Source of the DNA: Lasiosphaeris hirsuta
Taxonomy: Eukaryota > Ascomycota > Sordariomycetes > Sordariales > Lasiosphaeriaceae
Length of the DNA: 64,000 nucleotides
Reading direction: 5' to 3'
NCBI GenBank assembly: GCA_030549175.1
Contig: JAUKUA010000003.1
Coordinates: 5,022,001 to 5,086,000 of the forward strand
Shown: positions 22,018-31,736 of the stretch, piece after piece
Position numbering within the stretch: position 1 is the stretch's first letter
Layout of the letters: every line of letters begins with the position of its first letter
Notes under the pieces: generated by a model
What the model was told of the DNA's origin: nothing
Seen by the model: only the letters and a program-made list of their open reading frames with translations
The model's database searches: none
Translations under genes and position numbers: made by a program

Positions 22018-23281
22018 ATGTCCTACAACCCCTACAACCAGGCTCCAGCAGCCGAGGCTGGCTATGGGTATAGCCAGCCCTACGGGCAACAAGTAAGTCT
22101 CTCTCCTCCTTGGTGTCACCTTCTACCATGCCCGGGAGCCCCGGCCGCCATCAGTGAGCGGTGGTAACGGCGAGGAGGGCCGGCCAGCTTTGTGACGCTG
22201 GCGGCACCGCGTCCGGCGACGATGCCATGGTTTTGCGACAGCGAATGCGTGAGTGGATTGGAACTAAGGAGCTAACGCGCAATCGCCCTGCAGGAACAGC
22301 ATGAGATGCAGTCCTACGGCGGCCAAAATCAACAATACGGGCAACAACCGCAACAAGAGGGATATGGCCAATACGACTCGGCACCGCCACCGCCAGCGGG
22401 ACACGCGCTGTCCCAGGGCGACTTTCTCGCGCAGGTGTCGGCCATCCGCAGCGAGATTCAACGTCTAGGCGTCAGCGTGCAAAACATTGCATCGCTGCAC
22501 CAGCGGGCGCTGACCGCCAACGACGACGGCGCAGCGCAGCGGCAGCTTGACGGCCTAGTGGCACAAACCCAGCTCAAGAATACTGCGATCCGCGGCCAGA
22601 TCCAGCAGCTCAAGGGCGACGCCGAGCGCACGACCGACGGCAGCTTCGGGGTCAAGAAGCGCCAGTACGAGATCATCAACAACGAGTTCAAGGCCGCCAT
22701 CCAAAAGTACATCCAGGAGGAGCAGCAGTACAAGGAGCGTTACCGCGAGCAGATTGCCCGCCAGTACCGCATCATCAACCCTCAAGCTGATGAGGCCGAG
22801 GTGCGGCAGGCGGCCGACGCTGACTGGGGCAATGAGGGCATCTTCCAGACCGCGGCATGTTAAAACACAATCCCCAAATCACCCATTTGGGTTCTCCAAT
22901 GACTAACTCTGCCCCTAGCTCAAATCCAACCGCTCCGGCCAGGCCTCTGCCGTTCTCGGTAACGTGCGCGCGCAGCACAATGACATGGAGAAGATCCGGC
23001 GCACGCTTGAGGAGCTCGTCGATCTGTTCCAGGGTCTCGAGACACAGCTGGCGCTGCAGGCGCCCGTCGTCGAGAACGTGTCGCACATTGCTGAGCAGAC
23101 CAAGGATGACTTGGCTAACGCAAACGTCCACATCGACAAGGGCGTCAAGTCGGCGTGGAACCGCCGCAAGCTCAAGTGGTGGTGCCTGCTCGTCTGCATC
23201 CTCATTATCATCGCCATCGCGCTCGGCGTCGGTATCGGCGTCTGGAATGCTACTCGGACCACTAACAACGCTCCTAAATAA
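22018..23281 (+). CDS. sso1: Plasma-membrane t-SNARE syntaxin, SSO1/SSO2 type
   Basis: Qa-SNARE that pairs with Sec9 and Snc proteins to fuse secretory vesicles with the plasma membrane. Exons 22018-22092, 22294-22854 and 22919-23281 encode 332 residues. A Gln/Gly/Tyr-rich N-terminus (QNQQYGQQPQQEGYGQY) precedes the three-helix Habc region (about 65-185). The SNARE motif lies at about 230-295 (TLEELVDLFQGLETQL carries the central Gln), followed by a basic juxtamembrane RRKLK and one C-terminal membrane anchor (CLLVCILIIIAIALGVGIGV). The first intron is 201 nt (GTAAGT donor). The second (22855-22918) can only be joined in frame from a GC donor (GCATGT), with a GACTAAC branch point. It joins GIFQTA to LKSNRSGQ, as expected in the family. 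Confidence 0.93.
22855..22918 (+). other. GC-AG intron in the syntaxin gene
   Basis: 64-nt phase-0 intron with donor GCATGT (GTATGT with T to C), branch GACTAAC and acceptor CCTAG. Without splicing the frame ends three codons later (GCA TGT TAA). The only nearby GT (GTTAAA) leads to a shifted frame with an early stop. Confidence 0.8.
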
Positions 23282-24581
23282 TAGAGGTTTCTGAGGCGCA
23301 TTTCGAACGCTGCGTAGCTATTCGACGAGGAGAGTTGTGTAGGAATGGTGGTTGATAGAGGTGAATCTCAAGCGAAAGGATTCCATTTTCGGGGTTCCGG
23401 AGCATGGCGATATCCACCCTCGTCTTTTTTTCGGCAGGCGGTTGCTTTGGTGTTTCGTCTTTACAAACACATGGAACAAGCTCGGCAGGTTGCGAAAGCT
23501 CCGCCCGTGTCCTAAATGTTTTCTTTTATCAACTTGTTTTGTTGCTGTTTTGTTTCTATTGTATGACAAACCTGATATCTAGTAATGATCCCCGCCCTCC
23601 TACCGTGCCGGAGGAAGGGAGAGTAGAGGGGGTGAGTGGGTTGGTTGGTTCGGGGAGAGAGGAGCAGGAGAGAAGGGGACGACAGGAGTAGCCATACGAG
23701 TTTTATAAGATGCGGCCCCGCGTTTCACCTTCCTCTTTCTTTGTTAAGGAACAAAAATTCGTCGTGTAGATATATCCCAGCTGTTTCTCTTTTGCGATTA
23801 ATCTCATTGGTTATTGGTCGGTGCTATGGTTTGCCTGCCTGCTGTCGTTAAAGAGATACTGTGTAACAAAATTGGCCCAAGAGTTGAGTATATAAAAAAT
23901 CACAACTCCTTTGGCTGCAGACACAAGCAGTACGTTCAGTCATGATCCCCCTCTTTTTCTTGTTCAAATATGAAATGTGTGGTTCAAAGGGCATGGTCAT
24001 ACCTAGGAAGCCATCATGGGGATGAGAAATATTACAAGGCACACCATACTGCTACCCCATGCAACGCCACGGACATAATTAATTCCACTACTAATGAAGG
24101 TCAATTTCAGATGCCCTTGGATTTCATCCTGCTATTGTAGCTTTAACAACTGCATGAGTGAAGTATTATTATATTTATGTACAACGGTCCGTCCATGAAG
24201 GGGTGAAGAGGTTGGCTCCGTGTGTTATATCCCAACCCCGACCTCAACCGTAGCAAGATTTGAAAAGCACCGCTGAGAGGAAAACCCCGACCTATCCCGT
24301 ATACACAAGAGTAACACTACATCCCTCAACATCGTGAACAACGCCAGCTATGGTGGAGATATATAAGACGATGATCCGCCCAAGCCCTTCTTCCGTTTTG
24401 CTTTTGATGTTGTCCGCCCAAGTCCATTTCTCAAGATGCCGAAGTTGCTCAGGAAAGTCCATCAAAGTTGCCCTGTTTAGAGCTGTGGATCTCCGAGATA
24501 TCTCAGGGATGACTGCCGTTGTGTCAAGCGTCCGAGTACAGCGAACTGTGCTGTAAAGGGGCCAAACAATTGCAAGCTGCT
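23282..24581. other. Convergent 3' region
   Basis: 1.3 kb between the 3' ends of the syntaxin and TOM70 genes. It is AT-richer than the flanking coding DNA. I see no gene. Confidence 0.5.
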
Positions 24582-26690
24582 CTACCTCACCATTCCACCG
24601 CCGCTCATTCCTGCAAGTTTGCTGGCGAGCTGGGGGTACTTCTCCTGTACCTGGATCTGTGTCCTCGTGGCTTCGGCATATGACAAAGCGTTCACAAGCT
24701 CGCCCTCTGTTCTAGCAAGCTCTGCGGCACGCTCAAAATACTTCAGCGCTTCGGTGACCTTGCCTTGCTGAAGAAGAAGTTGGGCCATAGTCGCGACCGC
24801 AATGTCGCACTCCGGATCGACTAGAATATATGTTAGCAGAAAAGCTCAATTCTAAAGGGTGGGCGAAACTCACTAATCAGGGCCGCATCACAGAGCTTCT
24901 CTGCCTCTTTGAAATCCTGCTTCCACTGGAAAAGAGCAATGGACTTGTTGATCAAAGGAAGCACATTCATGCTCATAGGCTTAGTCTGCTTCTCCAGCTC
25001 GATCGCGGTGTCAAACTTCTCGATGGCCTCCGGGAACTTATTCTGATCGACCAACAACTCGCCGTAGTAGTTGTATACATCCGGGGTCTTGTCAAAGTTC
25101 TTCATGCATCTTCGGAATGTGGCCATCGACGATGCAATGGAGCCCATCTTGTATTGGGTCACACCGAGCTGAATGTGTGAGAAAATGAAATCGCGGTCGA
25201 GGTCGATCGACTTCTGGTAGTCCTTGGCGGCATCCGCAAACTCCCCTTTGATGAACTGAAGCTGTGCGCGGTGATAGTAAATGTCTGGGTCCTCGGGGTT
25301 TTGATCCATAGCCTTTTTGAAATCATCCTCGGCCAGGTCAGGAGCACCTGGAGAAATTTAGTATACACATGGCGTTGCATGAAGGCATCAAAATACATAC
25401 CCAGTTCCAGGTTCATGCTGGCCCGTTTGATGTAGCTTTGTGTCATGGTGGGGTCAAGTTCAATGCTCTTGCTAAGGTCAGCGAGAGCCTCCTCGTGCTT
25501 GCCCATGAGGCAGCGGAATGTTCCACGCATGTTGTATGCGTAAGCGGTGCAATCGCCAAGATCGCCTAGCTCCAATGCCTTGTCAAATGCGGCAGCAGCC
25601 TGTTCGAAGGCAGCCCCAGTCTTGCTCTCCAAGTTCTTGAGGCCCAACTGCAATTGACCCTTTCCGGTCTCTTCGGAGAGCTCGACAGAATCCTCTAAGC
25701 CTGCCGGTCGGGGCTTGATTCTGAAACTCTGCAGGTAGTTGCTAACGAAGGTTGAGCTGGGGAGCTTTGGGGGCTTGGTCTCGAGGATCTCCTTGGCTCT
25801 GGACTCGGCATATTTCTTGAGCAAACGCTCCACGGCCTGGGCGCTTTGCTCATTCCGGAACCCGTCGATAATGCAACTGGCGGTGAAGTCGACAAGTGCT
25901 TCGCTGTATTTGCCCATGTGATCGTAGGCATTGGCGCGACGGTTCAGCGCCTTGATGTACTCGGGGTCAAGTTGGATAGCGGCAGTGGTATCCTCAATCA
26001 CCTTATCCCACTCGTTCAGTGCATTATAGCAGGCAGCTCTGTTGGAGTAGTAGACCGGGTCCGGCTTGCAGACGATTGCCTTTGAGTAGAGTTCGATTGC
26101 CTTGGGAAAGTCCTTGGCGCCGTATGCCTTGTTGCCGGCCTCCTTGAGCTTGGGGGCGTACTCCTTCCGTGTCAGCTCCGACAGTTCGAGCAGGGCCTTC
26201 TCGTCGAGCTCGAATATCTCATCGGGAATATCGACAGCGACCGTTCGGGGGCGAGAGGGGCTAGCGACGGGCGGGGTTTGTGACTGGCCGCCGGCGGCAT
26301 TTTGGTCTGCTGATCTGACCTTTTCGACGTCGGCTTCCTTCTCGGCCTGCTTCCGTTTCCGCCTCTCCTTCTTGCTCAGTTTGGGCGAACCGTCCTTCAA
26401 GTCCTGCGGGGTGGCAATGTCTCAGTACGGAAGGTTTGGGGGCATGCGTACACAGCTTTGCCGGGAGGGTGACGGGGGGCAAATTGGGGCTCGCGGCTTA
26501 CCTGAATCCCCGAGTTACGGATGTAGTAGACTGCGCCTGCGCCTGTGACAACGATGGCTACGCCGGCAATGGTATAGACAACTGCCTTATTCTCCGACAC
26601 CCAGGTCGAAACACGGTCCCATACCGATGAGTTGGCGGGGACCGAGACGGTGGTGGCCTGGGGAATTGAAAGAACCGTCGGGGGAGGCAT
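24582..26690 (-). CDS. tom70: TOM70, mitochondrial import receptor
   Basis: Outer-membrane receptor that binds carrier preproteins and their chaperones and hands them to the TOM40 channel. Four exons (26690-26502, 26403-25401, 25347-24874, 24820-24582) give 634 residues; the introns are 98, 53 and 53 nt and phases are kept. One N-terminal membrane anchor lies at about residues 37-57 ([20 protein letters not shown]), followed by a Lys-rich linker ([18 protein letters not shown]). Tetratricopeptide repeats start at [20 protein letters not shown] and fill the rest, including [38 protein letters not shown] and [20 protein letters not shown]. The last repeat is [20 protein letters not shown]. Length and layout match other fungal Tom70 proteins. 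Confidence 0.96.
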
Positions 26691-27506
26691 AGCTCTGGGA
26701 TTAGTAGAGAATGAAATGATTTTACAGAAGCAAAATAAAAAAGATGGCGATGGGGAGAATAGAAGTTGAGCTCAATCGACGGCGGTTCAGCGGTTTTTTT
26801 TTTTCGATGATGCAGGTTTGCATAAGCTGCGAGGTAACAACGGAACAGCACCCGCAGCGATTGCTTGGGTTGAGCTCGCAAACAAAAAATTCAGCTTAGC
26901 GTGTTTTCCCTTTCCCAGAACCTTGCGAGCACAGACTAGCAAAGCTAGCCCGACCTGGACTAGCAAATTTGCTCCCCAGACGCTACCGTCGGGCTGCTGG
27001 GGCGTCACGGCGTCTGGGGTTCGTTGAGTTTCTGCCTCAGGCTAATACTTCGCCGCCTTGTTCCATCCGAACTGGAAGGCTCTACATAGCACGGACCTCC
27101 CCGATAACATATGTGAGTTATCAACTCGTGAGTTACCTGTCAACAGCGGGTCTAGGTTTGCCTGAGGTCTATTCATAGTCGCGTGTCATTCATCGCTCAC
27201 AGTTGTTTCCGTTCATCATTCACAGTTCTGTGGTGAATAGGTAGATTTTGGCTCTTACTTAACACGAAATATTAGGTACCTAGAAGTGGTCTACATACCC
27301 ACGCCACCTATGCTCGCGGCGCCCACTATATATACTCAGACAGCCCACTGCCTTCTTTGCAGCCATACACTTTCCTGCAGCCATACAGCACAACAGCACA
27401 ACTCACAATAGGTAGCACAATAGGTGGCATTATCACCACTTTGCTACCAACACAAACCATAAAACGTCAATTCACAACAGCACATACACCTAATCCAAAA
27501 ATCAAA
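26691..27506. promoter_or_regulatory. Divergent promoter of TOM70 and the ADC-lyase-like gene
   Basis: 816 bp between divergent start codons. A TATATATA box at 27327-27334 stands 173 bp upstream of the right-hand gene's ATG, followed by a CA-rich leader. A poly-T tract near 26795 lies just upstream of TOM70. Confidence 0.5.
27327..27334 (+). promoter_or_regulatory. TATA box of the ADC-lyase-like gene
   Basis: TATATATA, 173 bp upstream of the start codon at 27507, on the coding strand side of an AC-rich leader. Confidence 0.5.
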
Positions 27507-28418
27507 ATGGAAGCCGACTTTGAAGTCTTCACTTCGCTGCGGTACGACCCAGTGCTACTCCAGGTCCCAGACAGCGATCTCAGCCATGCCGACTGGAACC
27601 ATGCGCACGCTTCACCCTTCTACATGTTAGACTTCCACCGGGACCGCATGCTGAAAGCAGCAGTACATTGGCGCTGGGACGCGGCTGTGACGGCTCTTAC
27701 TGGCGATTCAGGACTGCAAAAGCTCGCAGGATTCATTACGCAGAATATAGGAGAGAGCCAACGAAATGCCCCGTTGAAGGTCAGGGTGACCATCTCCAGC
27801 AAGGGCAAGATGGGCGCAAGTGTTAGCCAGATCACAGAGGCGCCTCTCACAGCGCTGTACCCCGGCAAGCTTCCTTCTCTGGTGCCAGAGGCCCAGCCAG
27901 ACAGCAAGGTTGAGACTCATCACCATTTGCCCCCTAAAATACCAGAGTACGAAGTGGTCGTCGCAGACTTGAGGACCGTCCCATCAGAGTACACACACTA
28001 CAAGACCACCAAGCGGGAGCCGTACGACAGGGCGAGGCAAAGAGCACACATAAGCCTCCCTGACCGAAAGGAGGTACTCCTCGTCAACAGAGAAGATGGT
28101 TCTATCATGGAAGGGTCCACGACAACCCCTTATTTCTGGAGAAACGGGAGATGGGTCACACCTGATGTTAGCCGGCAAAATAGCACTAAAAGTTGGAGTG
28201 GTGGTCAAGACGGGACAACCCGTAGGTGGATTCTCGAGAAGTATGTCCCATTTCTCTTATTTAAACTAAGCGAGGGTGAAGATCAGCTTCCTAACCATTG
28301 GTGCAGACAACTTGCAGTTGAGGAAATCGTTCCTGTAAACTCACTTGTAAATGGCGAAGAGTGCTGGCTTAGCAACGGTGCTAGGGGGTTCATGTTTGGA
28401 AGAATCAAGTTGGCCTGA
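27507..28418 (+). CDS. Aminodeoxychorismate lyase-like class IV PLP enzyme (ABZ2-like)
   Basis: Probably converts 4-amino-4-deoxychorismate to p-aminobenzoate and pyruvate for folate synthesis, as yeast Abz2 does. Exons 27507-28240 and 28307-28418 (66-nt intron, GTATGT donor, CCTAACC branch, GCAG acceptor) give 281 residues. The likely PLP lysine is K166 in EYTHYKTTKREPYDRAR. The class IV motif is NREDGSIMEGSTTTPYFWR, with E202 as the expected pyridine-nitrogen contact. The N-terminus FEVFTSLRYDPVL and the C-terminus ECWLSNGARGFMFGRIKLA fit fungal members. I chose ATG 27507 because the frame upstream to 27357 is Thr-rich leader-like sequence after the TATA box. A related function such as D-amino acid transaminase cannot be excluded. 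Confidence 0.82.
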   Translation: MEADFEVFTSLRYDPVLLQVPDSDLSHADWNHAHASPFYMLDFHRDRMLKAAVHWRWDAAVTALTGDSGLQKLAGFITQNIGESQRNAPLKVRVTISSKGKMGASVSQITEAPLTALYPGKLPSLVPEAQPDSKVETHHHLPPKIPEYEVVVADLRTVPSEYTHYKTTKREPYDRARQRAHISLPDRKEVLLVNREDGSIMEGSTTTPYFWRNGRWVTPDVSRQNSTKSWSGGQDGTTRRWILEKYVPFLLFKLSEGEDQLPNHWCRQLAVEEIVPVNSLVNGEECWLSNGARGFMFGRIKLA

Positions 28419-30069
28419 TGAACCAATTGACTCCATAACTAGACCACGGTCCAGCAGGTCAGACGATGGTCTTTGGTGCTTCCATGGGGCCCGAAGGACC
28501 TGGCTTGTGCATGTAGTACGCTACTAGACACACTGGCTAAAACATCCAGGGGAATCGTCTGAGCCGAGCTGTGACTAGAACGGAACCCCCATACAAAGGA
28601 AAGTCTCCACTTTCAAACCCCAATTACACCGCCATCACCATCAGAAGAGAAGCCATATTATTGTGCCGAGAGGCAGAAATACGGCAAAACACCATTCCAT
28701 TCCAAACATTGTTAACTTGTTATTATTGAAGCGTGTAGTGTTTTATGATTCCCAATCTCAATGTAAAGCTTAGCACCACGTAAAGAGCTTTACAATATCA
28801 AAGCTCACACCGCCAAACCACTGGCTTTTACCTTCAACATTCTAAAAGAACACCGGATTTTTTGGGTACGTAAGTGAAGGCTATCTCCGAGCTTAATTCC
28901 CTCCTAGACAATTCCCTTTTCCACCATCTTCCAGCACAGACTTGATGACTAGGTAGGAAGGGATTCTCTGTACCTGGTCCCGGCCCAGACGAGCCGCAAA
29001 CTTGGGCCAGCTGATGATCAAATTCAAATACACGTGCATGCACAGCCGCGCGTGGGCCATTGAGGTACTGATGATTTAGGTGTCTAAGCAGGAAAGAGTG
29101 CAATGTGTCGAAAAAGGGCAGGAAAGGCCTGGGTCTGTTGCAGACCTCATACCGGTACGTTCCTGCCTCCTTTCCTCCGCCACCTACTTCCGCACCAAGG
29201 CATGTTGCTCATCCCCTGGATCCACATGCAGACAACAGTCACAGAATGCGCGGTTGATTCAAGATTCGGCACCAACCAAACAGCCATTTTCCCAATACGG
29301 CCGAAATAGAAGGTGTGAGAGAGATTATATGAGTTGAGAGAAAGAGGCTCTTCACGATCGACGCCTCATTCCTTGGCACAGCGGGAGCGTTGCATCACAC
29401 ACTAGCTGACAACTCTACCCCTGGAAAGGCCAGGGTCTCGAATCGCCAAAAAAACCGACCAGTCAGCACAGTCGTGTTGACGAACACTAACTAGTACCTG
29501 CCACTTATACGGGCCCCTCCACTCACAGGAGAGCAAGACTTTTGTTCAACAAGCTGCCTTGGGTAGCTCTCAGAGGTTCTATGCCAACTACGCCCAGATC
29601 AGCGTTGACCCACACGTAGCATGTCAGCTCGATGATCTTGGTGGCGCATTGCTAGGATCAAATGCCAACTGCGTCACGGGCAGCAGTCCTTGATGAGAAG
29701 AGAATTCGGGGAAACGTGCCGGTTGTACATGGGCTCACGGTACTATCTAATGCTACTGTTCTCTCAAAGTTCACCTCTTCCAATGTGGAAGGGCAATGAC
29801 AATGTAAGACTGCGAATGACTTCTCCTGAGATGGGCATTTTCTCACTTGACTACGTCCGGAAAACACCCCGTTTTTTCAAGGACAGAGCGGGTGAGGCAG
29901 CCCTTGTCTCCCGTACGGCGGCACATGTTTGGCTGACCAAATCAGCCTCGTACTGCTTGCCATACGTACCGTAGCTCCTTCTCAGGACAGTAATGACACA
30001 CGACGTGGGGGATGATAGGGCTGAACCAAGTTTCGGTGTGTGCTTCTTGCCCATTTCATTCCAAAGAGA

Positions 30070-30077
30070 TATAAGAG
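30070..30077 (+). promoter_or_regulatory. TATA-like element of the aspartic protease gene
   Basis: TATAAGAG, 237 bp upstream of the start codon at 30307. Confidence 0.4.
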
Positions 30078-30134
30078 CAAGTTCAAGCCCTCGCCCGTTT
30101 GTCTTTTTCCCTCCCCTCACTCATATTCAATCCA

Positions 30135-30182
30135 CCCATCCCCATCCCCATCCCCATCCCCATCCCCATCCCCATCTCCATC
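30135..30182 (+). repeat. CCCATC hexamer microsatellite
   Basis: Seven perfect CCCATC units (30135-30176) followed by one TCCATC variant, located between the TATA-like element and the start codon, so probably transcribed as part of the leader. Confidence 0.9.
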
Positions 30183-30306
30183 TCCCATATACCCACAATC
30201 CTAGTTTCCACTTCTGCACTCTTTTCAGGCTTGACACCATACACTTCTTGCAACACTACTCAAGCTGGCTCTCAGACGCCTCATCTACACAGCCGCCACT
30301 GCCAAG

Positions 30307-31736
30307 ATGGAGTCTATTTTCCAAACCCAGGCGGCACTTCGTAAACACCTTGGTCTTCACAAGATCAAGGCCATCCGCAATGAGAACTACAAACGCAATG
30401 GCACCAAGTCCTATGTCTACCTGCTGAACCGGTTTAACTTCCAGCCGACTAAGCCCGGATCGTATTTCCACCAACCCGAGGGAGATGAAGACAGCGAGAC
30501 CCCGCGTACTAGCACACACACCAGACTTGTCAAGGCAACGGACGACGGCAAGATAGGCCAGGTGACAGCTGACGACCAGCAAAATGACAGCGAGTATCTC
30601 TGCGAGATCACCATTGGAACCCCCCCGCAGAAGGTCCTTTTGGACTTTGACACCGGCTCATCTGATCTCTGGGTATGGCGGACAATCCTCAGTGGGAACA
30701 TCAACACTAACACGAGCTGTGCTTTAGGTTCGCTCCACCGAGCTATCGAAGAGTTGGTTCAAAAAAGACAAACACAACAACTTCGACCCCTCCAAGTCAT
30801 CATCATTCAAGAAATCCGAGGGCCAGACATGGAAGATTGCCTACGGCGATGGAAGTTCAGCTTCCGGCGATGTTGGCACCGACGTCATTATGGTGGGTGG
30901 TCTCAAGATCAAAGGCCAGGCCATTGAGCTCGCAAGCACACTGTCCAAACAATTCAGCGAGGGTACCCCGGATGGACTCCTCGGCCTTGCTTTCCCCAAG
31001 ATCAACACCATCATGACCAATGGCAAGCCGGATCCCCAGCCGACCCCCGTCGTCAACATGATTACCCAATCCGACATCCCCAAAGATGCCGAGCTGTTCA
31101 CCTCTTGCTTCTACAGCACACGGGACCAGAAGGACTCGTTCTACACCTTCGGGTGGATTGACGAGGATCTAGTCAAGGCTTCGGGCGAGGAGATTGCTTG
31201 GACTGGCATTGACAACTCTGACGGCTTTTGGTCGTTTCCCAGCGAGAGTGTCACGATCAACAGCAGCAAGATCAAGCTGTCTGGAAACAAAGCCATTGCT
31301 GACACTGGCACAACCCTTGCTCTAGTTTCGGACGACGTCTGCGACGCCTTGTACAAGCAGATTGAGGGTGCCAAGTACAGTGAGATTTACCAGGGCTACA
31401 TCATCCCCAACACCGTCACAGCCGATGATCTCCCCGATTTCAGCATTGCGGTTGGTGACAAGGAGTTCATCGTCCAGAAGGAGGATCTTCTCTTTGCCCC
31501 AGCTGATGACAAGAACTGGTATGGCGGCGTGCAGTCGCGTGGCCAGCTTCCCTTTGATATCCTTGGCGACACCTTTTTGAAGTCCATCTACGCTGTAAGT
31601 TCAACTTCGGGTTGCTGAGCCCCCGTAAACCGCAACAGCGCTAACTCTCCAGCAGATCTGGGACCAGGGTCATAACCGCTTCGGCGCTGTCCCCAAGATA
31701 GAGGCTGAGCAAAACGTCACATCTCCTACTCAGTAG
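30307..31736 (+). CDS. Pepsin-type aspartic protease without a visible signal peptide
   Basis: A1-family aspartic endopeptidase of 437 residues. Exons are 30307-30672, 30728-31594 and 31656-31736 (introns 55 and 61 nt). Both catalytic motifs are present: DFDTGSSDLW with D115 and IADTGTTLAL with D314. The flap tyrosine is Y161 in IAYGDGSSASG. LPFDILGDTFLKSIYAIWDQ and RFGAVPKIE close the fold. The first intron falls right after DLW, a usual place. The N-terminus (MESIFQTQAALRKHLGLHKI) has no hydrophobic core, so no secretion signal is visible, though a propeptide-like stretch of about 90 residues precedes the protease domain. The second intron ends in CAGCAG, allowing an extra Gln. An intracellular location is inference; an unrecognised upstream signal exon is the main alternative. 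Confidence 0.9.

Larger units (their letters stand above)
28419..30306. other. Intergenic region with a CCCATC microsatellite
   Basis: 1.9 kb between the lyase-like gene and the protease gene. Nothing coding is supported. A TATAAGAG element at 30070-30077 and a CCCATC repeat at 30135-30182 belong to the protease promoter and leader. Confidence 0.5.
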
